From contig QWDQ01000026.1 of assembly GCA_003868215.1 (NCBI GenBank), positions 248,001 to 312,000 on the forward strand: a stretch of 64,000 bases of DNA, read 5' to 3'. Shown here in pieces: positions 9,699 through 21,295 of the stretch (its first letter is position 1; the number at the start of each line of letters is the position of its first letter). The translations under genes were made by a program, and so were the position numbers. Origin of the DNA: Pseudophaeomoniella oleicola (lineage: Eukaryota; Ascomycota; Eurotiomycetes; Phaeomoniellales; Phaeomoniellaceae). The notes beneath the pieces were generated by a model. It was not told the DNA's origin, did not search any database, and was given only the letters and a program-made list of their open reading frames with translations.

Positions 9699-12169
9699 AT
9701 GTCAGGTAGAAGGGTGCTAGATGCTGTTGCCCTGCTGGGTGCGGCACGGTCCATTGCTCTACAGCATGCAAGAATACGAGCCCAACAATTTGACATCTAC
9801 ACAAAGACCTCGTCCCTATCGAAGGTCTTGAACAGCCGACCGTCCAGCGGTCAGAGCTCCGATCTCAAGTCTACGCATTCAAACGCCGAGACAGTCAAGG
9901 CAGAAGTCCCACGAGACCAGGGCATCAACCAAGATCATCATTATGATAGTTCTCCGGAGAACTCAAGTCAAGATCCAGTACCGGAGGAAAGTCTTGATGT
10001 TGAACAGAAGAAGGCAGAGAGCTATCCGCTCCCTGACGGAACCATACCTCCAGAGGATGCGCCCATGGCACCAGATAAGCAGATCGACAACAACGTTCAG
10101 TCGAGACGAGGGCAGGAACAGGCTATAGACTCTGCCAAAATCCATACGTACAACCCTTCGGAAACGGCAAAACGAGCACAGCGTCAATCAGAAGCTCAGA
10201 TTCCAAAGAGAACTGCTGAACCTCCGTCCCGAGGCGACATGAAGTCGGAGGATGGGTCCGAGCAGGCTGAACCAGAGATATTTGTCGATCAGGAGCGGGA
10301 TACGTATTATCGGGCTCCGGATTCAAGCTCACCTGTGCTCTCAGCATTGCCACGAGTGAAACTTCCAAAGCACTCAAATGCGGATCAAGGGGGCGACAGC
10401 CATCTCCCAGAGAACATCAATGCTGATACATACTATTCGTCAAGTGATCAGCCGTCCGACGAACCAAAGAATTCGGAACAACCATCGGAAGAGATCTTAC
10501 AAGGCATATTCCACAGCTCAAAAGCGAAGAGACTGCTATCTGGCAGTGGTAAGTCACACAACGTCCCAGGCGGTATAAATCAGACTGGGCGAAAGAGTAT
10601 CCATACCATTGCTGGTCGGCAAGCAAAGGCTGCCTTCAGCACAAGTTCAAGATATTCTCAAAAGACCAACGCGACGCGGGAAGAGGATGAGTTCAAGAAC
10701 TTGGCTGCAGACATAGCCAAAGATGTGGAGTCAGCTTCGAAGGTGTGTAGACCATAAGCGCAGATGAAGTTACGCAAACTGATGGACTGACAGAATACAT
10801 TTAGTCCCTAGCGAAAGGAGGTAGCGACGCTCAGATGCCTTATGAGATGCGGGAATCACGCATTCCGTCCTCCAGATTTGGTCGTATGTTCGAGTATGGA
10901 GGTCTTGCTGCATCTATGACTATGGGTGCACTTGGCGAGGGTTTTCGACGGGCTACAGGGTCCAGCGATGATATGCAGGGCTCTCTCATGTTAAGTGGCG
11001 GCAATCTGGAGCGACTAGTTGCAAAATTATCGAAGATGAGAGGAGCTGCACTCAAGCTCGGTCAAATGATGAGCTTTCAAGATTCGAAAATGCTCCCACC
11101 TGCTATACACCAAGTCCTACAGCGAGTTCAAGACAGCGCAGATTATATGCCAGCTTCGCAACGTAACGCGGTATTATCGTCCAATCTTGGTTCCAACTGG
11201 CGGGATCTATTTGATGAATTTGTTGAGAAGCCTATGGCAGCTGCATCGATAGGACAAGTTCATGAGGCGACACTCAAGTCTACCGGGGAAAAGGTAGCGG
11301 TCAAGATTCAATATCCTGGTGTAGCGACATCCATATCGTCAGACCTCAACAACTTATCCATCCTGCTGACAGCTTCACGGCTACTCCCTCGAGGCTTATA
11401 TTTGGATAAAACGATCGCGAATGCTAGGACAGAGCTAGCGTGGGAATGCGATTATGTCCGTGAAGCGGAATGTCTGAAACGTTTTCGCCAGCTGCTGGCG
11501 GAGGAGTCGGACGTTTTCGTCATACCCAGGATCATCGATGAAGCTTCCGGCAAGGAAGTGCTGACGATGGAATTCATGGAAGGAAAGGGAGTGACAAAAA
11601 TCCAAGATCTCACTCAGAAGCAGAAAGACTGGATTGGGACACAGATACTGCGGCTCTGCCTGCGTGAAATCATTGAATTCAATTTCATGCAAACTGATCC
11701 CAACTGGACGAACTTCCTCTACAACCAACAGACGAACAAGCTTGAGCTGCTTGACTTTGGAGCATCGCGCGAGTTTCCAAAGGAGTTTGTAGAACGTTAC
11801 GTTGCAGTTCTTGAGGCGGCATCTCGTGACGACCGCAAAGCATGTCAGAAAATATCAATCGAGCTTGGTTATCTAACAGGATACGAGTCTCCAGCGATGA
11901 CAAGAGCCCACGTTGACTCGATCCTCACGTTAGCTGAGCCCTTCAGGAATTCGGCGCCTGATGTATATGAATTCGAAAACCAGACTATTACCGATCGGGT
12001 TCGGGCATTTATACCACTGATGATCAAAGAGAGACTTGCACCGCCACCCGAAGAAACATACAGTCTTCATCGCAAGTTGAGCGGGGCATTCTTGCTTTGT
12101 GCTCGCTTGGGGAGCCGTATCAGGTGCAAAGAGCTTTTCTTGGACAGTCTCGCTCGGAAATCAGTATGA
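9699..12169 (+). CDS. COQ8: Coq8/ABC1 atypical kinase, coenzyme Q biosynthesis, mitochondrial
   Basis: Two exons, 9699-10742 and 10805-12169, with a 62-nt phase-0 intron; 802 aa. The start MSGRRVLDAVALLGAARS is arginine-rich and suits a mitochondrial presequence. About 350 disordered Ser/Pro/Glu-rich residues follow. The ADCK/UbiB core includes KLGQMMS (the KxGQ motif, about residue 432), AAASIGQVHEA (the alanine-rich loop replacing a glycine loop), VAVKIQYPGV (catalytic-type Lys), and DFGASREFP (DFG metal site). Coq8 is an ATPase/kinase-like factor in the matrix that stabilises the CoQ synthesis complex. All signature residues are intact. The gene converges with the next one, with only 49 bp between stop codons. 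Confidence 0.95.
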
Positions 12170-12218
12170 TGAATCTGTACTGGTTACAACTTGTATAATA
12201 CAATAGAAAGGTTACACT

Positions 12219-12955
12219 TTATATGTCTAGGGAGGAAGTTGAAGACGTCTCTTCTAGTATTGTGGTCGAAAGCAAATCAGCACTCTTTTTCGTGGCAGGC
12301 TTTTTGGCTGCCCGAGAGAGTTGTTCAGATTGGCTACTAGAGCGACCACTCCCATCTGATGCGAACCCGAGGATAGGTGCTGCTGCCAACCACCTGGACC
12401 TCTGGGCCTGACGCAATTGTTCCTGTATTTTCCTTTGCCGTCTCGCAGCTCGATAGGAAGCGGCGGTGTGTCCCTCAGCTGGCTTCCTGGCCTCCATTGC
12501 TCGGACCTCGATACTGCTGTCGAGGTCCAAGTAGCTAAACAGGGCAGCGGATGAAAAGTGTAGGATAGCTCCGGTGGTGGCTCCAATCAAGACAGCCGTT
12601 CCCAAGAATTTCCACAACGGCTACAAACCGCCATGAGCACATGTACAATCGAAAAATATCTCATGCAAGACACTCTTACCTCGAATCTGCCTAGAAATTG
12701 TATCGGGACCAGGAAGCACTGTAAGGCCCAATGTCCCAATTTCAGAAAGGGTGCGGCGATCCAGCCCAGGATCCAACCGAGGGCTAGGAAAAGCCAAAGG
12801 AATGGCCTGGAGATGTAATAGCAGACGGAAATTGTAACTTGAATCCAAGGTGTCCATGGTGCCATTCTAGTTGTTGGGCAATCTTGGCTAGCCACAGCTT
12901 CTGGGATCTGTACCCATGTAGGTTGTATGCTCCGTGAATTGGAGGGAGACCACAT
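12219..12955 (-). CDS. Membrane protein of unknown function, three to four hydrophobic segments
   Basis: Two exons, 12955-12680 and 12620-12219, with a 59-nt phase-0 intron; 225 aa. Residues about 35-90 form two or three closely spaced hydrophobic helices rich in Trp (YYISRPFLWLFLALGWILGW), with another at about 96-118 after the splice. The remainder is soluble, with a basic helical stretch (SYRAARRQRKIQEQLRQAQR) and a Ser/Lys tail. The layout of clustered N-terminal helices followed by a charged tail resembles fungal ER proteins such as lipid-droplet factor Ldb16. That is only a topological resemblance and no family is claimed. Its stop lies 49 bp from the COQ8 stop. Confidence 0.75.
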
Positions 12956-14162
12956 GAAGACGAAGTAATTTGATCGTCTTCGTCCTCATCAGTAGAGATA
13001 GATGCACACGACTAGCTTAGTTGATCCATCTCATGTATTGTTCGTCTCTTATTTCTCTCTGTCTCTTTAATTGATACTTTGTTGTTGTTTTGGCAAATAG
13101 ACCGATAGGAATCCCGTTCAGACGGATAGATCACGTGTGTGACGGAAGTCTGCCTTAGAAGATCTCCTAACGAATTCATTCGACGACACCCATCAAATCA
13201 AACCAGGGACCTGCTGGGGTTGGTGGTCTTAAGTAAACCGACGGGAAGAGAGGGTTGGATTAGGCTGAGAAATGCGGAGTTCGGAGGGGGTAGAGGAAGG
13301 GAAAGGGAAAGGGAAAGGGAAAAAGAAAGGAAGCTTAGCAGTGGGTGGGAGGCGAGGGAGGGTAGTTCATGCAGTGTGGAAGCCACTGACCCACCAACAC
13401 TTTTTCAATTACAGTAACCAGAGTCCGTTATACAAGGTCCTTAAAGGTAATTACTTTACCTAGGTAAGACACAGAAATCTCTAATTAAAGAAAGAGATAT
13501 CAACAGGACTGAATGTAGACAACCTTTACAAATAATCATTACAAGTAGAAGACAATCAACAACATCATTATCTCAGTTTGATCAATTCTTGAGAATGTTG
13601 TATCTGTAATTGCTGTCACCTCGTAAATGTAGGTAGTAATTACAATCAATACCTACTCTACTGTTTAAGGTTGGATGGATGACAGCCCACTCCAGCCCAC
13701 TTCAGTTCCCCCAGACCTTCCCTTCCCTTCCCTTCAGCCTTCTCTTTTCCCCTTCCCCATCCAATTCGATCTCTTGGACGATCCAACTCAGAGACAAAGA
13801 CAACAACGTAGCTCCCAAACGCTGTCATTTCAGACTCATTTGTTTCACCTCAGCCTGAAGACATCTCCCGTCAATTTACAGAGAGTTTACCGCCATCCTG
13901 AATTTCCTGCTTCGGTGTGACTGATCACTCATACGACAACTCACCCACCCACCCACCATTCCCTGCAGCTAGCCGAACTGCGTTCCTCGAATCCAGCCTT
14001 AACCCCGCGAAGACGAACAAGATTTCGAATAGGCCACTATCACCGGCCCTGCACCGTTTGCCGCTTACAGATATGTCGCATCGATGCACAGCCTAACCTG
14101 TGTAATTCATCACTTAACGATACCGTCGGTAATTGTGGCTCTGGTTAGAGCTCCAGCCCAAC
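12956..14162. other. Intergenic, divergent promoter and probable long 5' leader
   Basis: About 1.2 kb between the unknown membrane protein and the AMPK beta gene. It contains a GGGAAA tract near 13294-13331, AT-rich stretches and a CT-rich segment near 13690-13760 that may belong to the AMPK beta leader. A CCTAGGTA element lies near 13459. No convincing gene was seen. Confidence 0.45.
13294..13331. repeat. GGGAAA short tandem repeat
   Basis: Four to five units of GGGAAA followed by an A/G-rich run, in noncoding DNA upstream of the AMPK beta gene. Confidence 0.7.
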
Positions 14163-15942
14163 ATGGGAAACCAAACCTCGAAACCTCCGGGCACACCGCA
14201 TAGTCCGACCTCGACCGAAAGATATGACAAAGACAAGCGAGTGGGAAGGAGGGTATCAGTTCAAGGTATCGGTGCTGGAAAAGCGACCGCAGCAGACCCT
14301 TCAGCGTCCCATGCAAGCGCAACCGCTCAAAACATATCACAGCCCATCGCTCAAAGACCTATTCACGAGCATCTTCAGGCAGCTCAGTCACCCGACTCCT
14401 CCCTCAAGCCTCCAGAACGAGGATCCCGTCACCCTTCAAGAGGGCCAACTGCAACGGATGATAGACGACCTACCGAGCAGCGTCCCATGGAACATCGACC
14501 GAAAGCAGACAAGCACCAGGAAAGTGCGGTGCCGATGGACGTCCCAGGATCATCAGAGAAGGCACCAACTGGGGGAAGCACTGGTCATCCCGATTCCTCG
14601 ATACCAAATTATCTTGCCGACTACGCAAAATTGCAACGCCCACCACGGCTTCCCCTTCCTATTGCGGAGGTCGACCATGCACCCGGTTCACCTCTATCGG
14701 CTCCGATCACAACCGCCAACGAGGATGTCTCGGGTATCTTTGAAGATGACGTGGAACTTCCGCGGAAGAGCTCCATGCTGAGTAGTACAACTGTCGATGA
14801 TGACGAGGTAGGAGACGAATTGTCACCTTTTGCAACAGATGCTCCCATCACTGCAAAGGTTGTGCCTACGCTTGTCGAGTGGAAACAGCCTGGGGAGAAA
14901 GTATATGTGACCGGCACCTTTGCCAGTTGGGACAAAAAATACAAACTCCACAAGAAGTACGTGATGATGATCTATATTCCTTTGTTGTCCTGGTTTCACC
15001 TCATGCATGTTTCGGACACAACCATAAGCTTCCGTTCAGCCTTTCCACGCTACTATCCAACCCCATCGTCAGACATTGTCTCACGCGTTGATTGTCCGCG
15101 TTGAGCAAAGGAAACAAAATTTGGAAATTCGAGGTCTCTAACGTGCATCTGGGCTAACATTAATGTAGTAAAAATGGTGAAGGCATGTCAGTGGTTCTGC
15201 CTCTCCCGCCCGGCACACATCATGTCAAGTTCATCGTCGACGGTGAAATGAAAGCTTCCGATCATTTGCCTACGGCTGTAGATTACACGAATGTCCTTGT
15301 CAATTATATCGAGGTCAATGCCGACGACGTCTACAGACAGAGACAGGAGATGGCTAGACGTGCTGTTCAAGCACAAACGCCGCAGCTGGCGGAGGATCAC
15401 CGGCCTGAGACTCCTGAATCTGGCGATGAAGGTAGATCAGAGCCCCGACCAGAAGTTTTGGACGAAGAAGAGATTTTAGAATCAGACTACCGTCAGCTAT
15501 TACCTCAAGCTCTCGTTGACGTTGATGAGCCTGAAGACAATGAGGCTTACAACATCGCTTACAACATCATATCTGAAACAACGGGTCCCCCAAGTCTACC
15601 GCTCTTCCTTGGAAAGTCGATTCTCAATGGCGTACTACCAATGAAGGATGACGCCAGCGTGTTGACCTTGCCAAATCATACAGTCTTGAATCATTTAGCA
15701 ACAAGCAGTATAAAAAACAATGTTTTGGCCACAAGTGTAACGACAAGGTACAAGAAGAAAGTGAGTCTCTCGTCTTCTTTGCCATTTGTTGATATGTGTA
15801 TGACATTATGCTTACCAAACCCGATGTACAGTACGTAACGACCATTATGTATAAACCAACCGGCCTCGAAGAGAAGAGAAAGCAACTAGAAAGACAGCAG
15901 CAACAACAACAAGAGCAAGCTAGAGCTGCGAAGGTGCATTGA
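14163..15942 (+). CDS. AMPK/Snf1 kinase complex beta subunit (Gal83/Sip2 type)
   Basis: Three exons: 14163-14956, 15169-15760 and 15832-15942; 498 aa. The 212-nt first intron is long for this window; the second is 71 nt. The start MGNQTSK is an N-myristoylation signal (Gly2, Ser6) and sets the initiation codon. Residues 8-235 are disordered. The CBM48 glycogen-binding domain spans the first intron, from PTLVEWKQPGEKVYVTGTF to GTHHVKFIVDGEMKAS and DYTNVLVNYIEV. The C-terminal ASC domain (LPLFLGKSILN, HTVLNHLATSSI, YVTTIMYKP) binds the alpha and gamma subunits. A short Gln-rich tail ends the protein. The beta subunit scaffolds the kinase and directs it to membranes, nucleus or vacuole under glucose limitation. 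Confidence 0.94.
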
Positions 15943-16069
15943 AGTTCAAGCATTCATTAGCATTTTTGATCAAACGTTTCACACTGGCATTTAAATGCGA
16001 AGGGCAGCGCCAGCCGAGAAGATAGTCCAACCACACACCCAACTCCGACAGTACAGGTGGTTTCCTACC

Positions 16070-16090
16070 TACCTACCTAGTAGGTAGGTA
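16070..16090. repeat. Inverted repeat of CCTA/TAGG, 10-bp arms and 1-nt spacer
   Basis: TACCTACCTA, then G, then TAGGTAGGTA: the arms are exact reverse complements. It lies 128 bp past the AMPK beta stop, where a transcript could form a hairpin; a terminator role is only a possibility. Confidence 0.6.
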
Positions 16091-16692
16091 CCTTACCATA
16101 TACACAAACCTTGAGAAAAGTAACCATTGATTTATCTGGGAGGCACCTTTTTTTTCACCTATCTCAGACTGAGAAAAAGCTTTGAATGGGAAATGATGGA
16201 AGTGAAAAGGGAAGGGAAAGGAAGAAAAGAAAAAAGGGAGATACTTTTAATGTTCCATGCGATGTACATGAGAAAAAGCTATCAAGAAGGGTCGGCTATG
16301 AGATCTGATACTTATGATTTGGTGATGGTGGTGGTGGTGGGCATTGTTGGTCTGGCTGGATGGCTTTTTATCTCCTGGGAGGTCGCCTTTTTTTACTTGG
16401 GTAACCTAGGTTTACATTAGGTATGTATGTAGGTACATTAGGTAGGTAGGAAGGAAGGAACCTTTTAGCTATGAGGATTTCTTGTCCTTGTCCTTGTTCT
16501 TCTTTTTTTCATGTATATACTTATGCTTGTCTTTTCCTTGGATCGAATTTTAAAACGCCGTGCTATAGATAGATAACACTCAGTGCACTTCCCCAGTCCT
16601 CAATTATAATCTAATCTAATCTAATCCTGTCCCAGATCAAATCAATGCAATGCCTGCTGTGTTCCGTAGTGTCCTATCCCTAGGGGGTATAT

Positions 16693-16722
16693 TCATCATC
16701 ATCATCATCATCATCATCATCG
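16693..16722. repeat. ATC/TCA trinucleotide microsatellite
   Basis: About ten uninterrupted TCA units in noncoding DNA, 53 bp beyond the KAE1 stop codon. Confidence 0.85.
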
Positions 16723-16774
16723 TCAATTCTGCTTTTTTGAATTGCACATTCTCTGTAGTATTGCTACACTAATC

Positions 16775-18040
16775 TCAGTCATCTCTCCATCGGACCCATA
16801 CGTCGTCCGTTCGATAGCGCTGCGTCACGCCGCTGTCGGCCAACGATCTGGTTCCGGACGTGATGTCGCCGCCATCGCTGTCGCTATCAATACAGTCTTC
16901 GTTTCCTCCTCCTGCTCCTCCATCTTTCTGGCGACGACGTTGAGACGCATCTTTCACGGCGGAGCGGTAGGCCAAGAGGCCGGCGTGGGCGATCATGATG
17001 CCGTTGTCGATGCAGAAGCGTTCGTCGGTGGCGTAGACGCTGCCGTGGCGGTCGCGGGCCATGATGCCCATCATTTCTTGCAGGCGGAGGTTCGAGCCGA
17101 CGCCGCCGACGACGAGGACTTGCGAGGACCCGACGTGGGCCATGGCGCGTTCGGTGATTTCGACGAGCATCGCGAATACGGTTTCTTGGAGGGAGAAGCA
17201 GAGGTCTTCTTTGGTGATGGGGATGGGTTGGCCGGTTGTAGGGTCGGGGTCGGGGGCGGTGAGTTGGTTGTTGTGCATGCGCGAGGCGAGCTCGTCGACA
17301 AAGGCGAGGATGCCGGAGAAACTGCAGTCCATGCCTTTGACGGCGTAGGGGAGTTCGATGAAGTGTTTGCCATTCTTTGCTAGTTGTTCGATGTTATATC
17401 CCGGGAAAGGATCGTTCGGAATTCCGAGGGTGCGAGCGAATCGGTCCAAGCAGTTACCGACAGCGATGTCGAGCGTCTCGCCGAAAATGCGATATTTTTG
17501 TGTGCTGTAGGCTATGACTTGGGTGTTTCCGCCGGATACGTAGAGTACGACGGGGTTGCTGGCACCGGTTATGGTGCGACCCATCTCAATATGACCAATG
17601 CAGTGGTTCACCCCGACGATGGGTTTAGCCCAGAGCAGCGAGAGCATGCGGGCAGCAACGGCGACGGACTGCAGGGGGGCTCCCATTCCAGGGCCTTTCG
17701 TGTAACATATACAATCGACCTCTGAGACCGTGACATTTGCTTCCATGAGGGCTTCTTTTACTAGTTTGACTACCCATGATCGATGGTGGAGGGCGGTGTC
17801 TTTGGGGAGGAAGCCAGCGCCAGGCGGGGAGTGATAGGTATGACGGACGTTGGAAAGAACCTGGGCAGGACCGCTCTTAGGGTGAAGGATAAGGCCAACC
17901 CCCAGCTTGTTGGCCGAACCCTCGAGGCCTATTGCGATCATTGTCGATGGGTGAGGGAGGCGAGAGGAGGAGGATCGAGGGGAGGATGGAGGGGTGATTT
18001 CGCGCCTCTGCGCAGCACTATTGACGTCCTTGCTTGCCAA
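16775..18040 (-). CDS. KAE1: Kae1, KEOPS/EKC complex tRNA N6-threonylcarbamoyladenosine transferase subunit
   Basis: Single exon, 421 aa from the first ATG. The canonical start [14 protein letters not shown] is an internal Met at residue 34 (17941), so the 33-residue Ser/Pro-rich extension may be untranslated. The ASKHA-fold TsaD family motifs are all present: [11 protein letters not shown] (the metal-binding HxxxH), [29 protein letters not shown] and [15 protein letters not shown], with CID...D near the C-terminus. The end [13 protein letters not shown] is also typical. Kae1 transfers threonylcarbamoyl to A37 of ANN-decoding tRNAs in the cytosol and nucleus. The 3' half is markedly richer in G/C-ending codons than the 5' half. 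A Ser/Asp/Gly insertion lies near residues 370-395. Confidence 0.95.
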   Translation of the reverse strand: MASKDVNSAAQRREITPPSSPRSSSSRLPHPSTMIAIGLEGSANKLGVGLILHPKSGPAQVLSNVRHTYHSPPGAGFLPKDTALHHRSWVVKLVKEALMEANVTVSEVDCICYTKGPGMGAPLQSVAVAARMLSLLWAKPIVGVNHCIGHIEMGRTITGASNPVVLYVSGGNTQVIAYSTQKYRIFGETLDIAVGNCLDRFARTLGIPNDPFPGYNIEQLAKNGKHFIELPYAVKGMDCSFSGILAFVDELASRMHNNQLTAPDPDPTTGQPIPITKEDLCFSLQETVFAMLVEITERAMAHVGSSQVLVVGGVGSNLRLQEMMGIMARDRHGSVYATDERFCIDNGIMIAHAGLLAYRSAVKDASQRRRQKDGGAGGGNEDCIDSDSDGGDITSGTRSLADSGVTQRYRTDDVWVRWRDD

Positions 18041-19327
18041 TCGCTCGATGTAATTTTGATATTGGCAATTTTGGGATTAACAGACGTCCTATCCTATTAA
18101 GCAGGCTATGAGTCCAGTGTGTAGCCCACCTCACGAAAAAGAAAAGCGTATCTTCTATAAATCTTGTGATGAAGCTCAAGTGCTGTAGGAGACTTTCTCC
18201 ATACTTCAGACTAAATTTGTTTTACAGTATTATTTTTGGCTCTTGATCTTATCACCGAGGCTCTTCGTCCATTTGGTGGGGAAGCTGAAGTTCTGCCTTA
18301 CTGATCAAGATCCAACTATTACAACTACAACTTACTCCGTACAACCATCCTTCGAGATAAGTCCATGTCGCCTGTTCTCACCTATCCTGATCCCAACATG
18401 GTTGATGCTAAGGTAGTTATCTAAATTCTTCTACACTGAAATGGCTCCCTACACCACCTCCTGTTCACACAGTAAGACGCCTCTTACGTACCGATCTAGG
18501 TAAGATGAAAGGGTTCGTCGAAACTAGACCATGAAGCTGCAATTTTCCGTAGGCGACATTCACCTCGTAGGATGCCCGGCTGTTATAGCCAAAGCTTCCT
18601 CTCTGGCTATTGTCTTCACTTACGTAAAGCTCTTGTTATTCATGAAGGATTGGTGTGCATCACACCCCTGTCACACCAAGCAACACTCAGGATGAGACAC
18701 TGCGTTCTGATCAACTTCGCGGTTGTTTACGTCGTTCTCAGTCCTGCTGTTGCACCCACTCCCCTTATATCACCTTCATTTCTGGTTATCGTCAGAGTCT
18801 TCTAGGAAGGTATTGATGACAAAGTTCTCTGGTTTTTCACAAATAAGAGGGTATTATGCAGTGAATCAGAGCAGATGATCCTGTTTCCCGTAGTAGAAAA
18901 CAAGGGAGGTGGGCATTGATGATATCGAAGACCTGATGCTCCAGTGGTGGCCGTGGACTTAGGAGAAGGTCGAAAGCTGGCAATGGGCTTTGAAGGCCCA
19001 AGCTTCACATGAATGCTGATGAATGGACCGCATGTAGTAAGTAAGGGCCGCATCTCTCCTTCCGGCTGTTTCCGACCGCGAATAGGGCCAGAGATTGGTA
19101 TGGTGACGCTCTCAGAGGATGTCATGGTTGTTGAAGTAGGTTAATGAGTGAATCGATGAGAATGGGCAAATGGGAGTTTTGTCGCCTGCATTAGTGACGG
19201 GGTGTGGTGCAAGTAACACTGAATGATGACTTGCGTTGCGTCCGAATCCCTCTTTTCCCACCATCAGAGTACACGCTGAGATCCATATTCAGCTGAAGAG
19301 ACGTATCCAGCCGAAGATAGTGTTTAA
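18041..19327. other. Intergenic, no supported gene
   Basis: About 1.3 kb upstream of KAE1 and downstream of nicotinamidase. A 107-codon minus-strand frame at 18802-19125 and a 77-codon plus frame at 18572-18805 have no recognisable domain and no splice partners. They are left uncalled. Confidence 0.4.
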
Positions 19328-20168
19328 CTACTCTGCACCTTTCACCCTTGCCACTTCCTCCCCCTCCAAGTGAATCAACTTGACACCGAATTTGTCGAAC
19401 TCTGCACAAGTCTCTTTCCATCCTTCCCCAGGGTCGACGCTTTTGACTCCTTCCTCAACAACATAGCTGACAAAACCAGCTCTAGCGGCGTCGATCGCTG
19501 TGGACTTTAGACAATAGTCGCCAGCAACGCCGACACTGTACACGTGAGTGATGCCTTGTTCTTTGAATGTCTTGACTAAGTCATGATCCACCCCTGTGGG
19601 GAAGCAGTCAAAATGTCCGAAAGCGTTGGCGAAAGTCGAATACCTTACGGAGGGGTCAGCTGATTACCTATACTTCGAGGTTCGGGATATGAACCCCAGG
19701 AAAGAGACGTACATTTCCATCTGAGGGTCCATGCCCTTCTTCACCACGAGCTTCACATTTCCTTGGTCAATTTCTTCGATGATCTTTGCCCCAGAGGAGT
19801 GTTGCAGGCAGTGATCAGGCCACAATCGCTGTGGTTTCTCGAGGGGCTCACCTGGTCCAGGTCGAGGGTTTTTCAGTATTGCGAAGTTGACGTACGGCTT
19901 GTTGTCGGGTGCGGGATGATTGCTTGCGAAAGACACATGGTTCTGAGGATGCCAATCTTGTGTAGCGACAGTTGTGGTAAATGGTAAGCTCAGAAGAGTA
20001 TTCATTACAGGAGCCAAGTCGCGTGCACCCTCCACGGCAAGAGTACCGGACTGGTCGGATCAGTCGACATCATAGTTTGGATGGAAGTAAGTCACAACGT
20101 ACAGGAGGACAGAAATCATTCTGCATGTCAACGATGACCAATGCCGGTTTGAACTTGTCTGTTGCCAT
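19328..20168 (-). CDS. Nicotinamidase (isochorismatase-like hydrolase, NAD+ salvage)
   Basis: Three exons: 20168-20103, 20050-19713 and 19643-19328; introns of 52 and 69 nt; 239 aa. The Asp-Lys-Cys triad of Pnc1-type enzymes is visible: Asp14 in VIVDMQNDF, Lys in VVKKGMDPQ and Cys in GVAGDYCLKST. The metal site is suggested by DWHPQNH and the CLQHSSGAK segment. The enzyme deamidates nicotinamide to nicotinic acid for NAD+ salvage and removes a sirtuin inhibitor. It is divergent from the urea permease gene across 1.27 kb. Confidence 0.94.
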
Positions 20169-20753
20169 AATTGTGATGACGATATCCGCAACCTCGGATC
20201 TTTCCGCGGTGAACAACTGGTGAACGTCAAATCTGGTCTGGATCGGTATGGTTTATTTGTTCCCAAATTTCCTTGCGAATGTACGAGTCAGATCATTTAA
20301 TGCAGGGCTAGAATCCCGGGTCTCTAGTCAGATACCTGTCTCACCATGGACCCAGGAGCGCGGGAATGCTTTCAAGCTCTACAACTTACGGGATGGAGGA
20401 ATACGGATACGGAATAATTGGCAGAGATCCTGGGACCAAATGAGAAAAGATGGTGTGACCTTGTCGGCCAGCAAGACGGATGCTCCCGAGCAACGTACCG
20501 ACTACGTGCTGGTTTTGTTGAGATCAAGAATACCTCTTGGATAGTCTGGGTCTGATACAGCGAGATGTTGGTAGTGGGGTGTTGTCAGGATGCTCTTTAA
20601 CTATCTTGGTGTTATCAGCACCGATGAAATGTGATGATAAGGAAGCCCGGATCTGTTCCGAATGTGCCATGTACACGTGATCGTCGATACCCCTCAGGGG
20701 GTTGGAGCTACCACATTTACTCCTATCATTTTCATTTCTCTCTCATCCTCTAC

Positions 20754-20765
20754 TACTACGTAGTA
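20754..20765. promoter_or_regulatory. 12-bp palindrome TACTACGTAGTA
   Basis: Exact copy of the motif seen at 1231, inside the divergent promoter shared by nicotinamidase and the urea permease. Confidence 0.4.
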
Positions 20766-21244
20766 CGTTGGATCTTTGCTTCTCCAGTCTTTCTGCATAC
20801 CCAACAGCCTCTTTGAGCTTAGACTGATTAAGCCATCTACTCTTTTGAGCAAAGACAAGACCATGGCCTCTACACTTTCAAGCATTGGCTGAGCTCGCAA
20901 CTACCCTGTATGTGAGCACTGGAAGCAATGTTGTTCGACGAGCGCAGCAAGGATAGTAGTGACACTTACTGCAAACAAGCAAGCGCGTATCTGACAAATG
21001 TCGCACTTCTTGATTGACTCCCAATACCATCCGCACCCCTCTGATCATGGACACGTTCCCTAGCATGGTAAGGGCTTCCTATGGGGTAGCAACCCATAAC
21101 CATACCTACGGGTCCCCTCCAACGTGGGAATTCAGTCGAACATTTCCAAGTGGCCTTAACAGAGACACGATGAGTCAGAAATCCCCTTCAGAATCATCGG
21201 AAACTACAATCCAGACCCCGGGTAGCGGCCGACCGAAGCCAACC

Positions 21245-21295
21245 CTATCAGCATGCGATAAGCGCGGAGTGGGCACTTCAGCGTATCGACGATAA
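21245..21295. promoter_or_regulatory. Cluster of three HGATAR sites (GATA-factor type)
   Basis: CTATCA (21245-21250, reverse of TGATAG) and CGATAA at 21256-21261 and 21290-21295, all within 51 bp and 140-190 bp upstream of the urea permease start. AreA/NIT2-type GATA factors activate nitrogen-scavenging genes through closely spaced HGATAR pairs, so nitrogen repression of the permease is a reasonable inference. Confidence 0.5.

Larger units (their letters stand above)
15943..16774. other. Convergent intergenic region with hairpin and microsatellite
   Basis: Between the stops of the AMPK beta and KAE1 genes. It holds a near-perfect CCTA/TAGG inverted repeat (16070-16090), further TAGGTA elements near 16405-16455, poly-T runs and an ATC microsatellite. 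No gene was seen. Confidence 0.5.

Noticed and set aside
16742-17383. 213-codon plus-strand open frame opposite KAE1
   Set aside because: It lies antisense to conserved KAE1 coding sequence and arises from its G/C-ending codons; the translation is compositionally odd with no domain.
18802-19125. 107-codon minus-strand frame between KAE1 and nicotinamidase
   Set aside because: Intact but with no recognisable domain, signal peptide or exon partner; kept as a note only.
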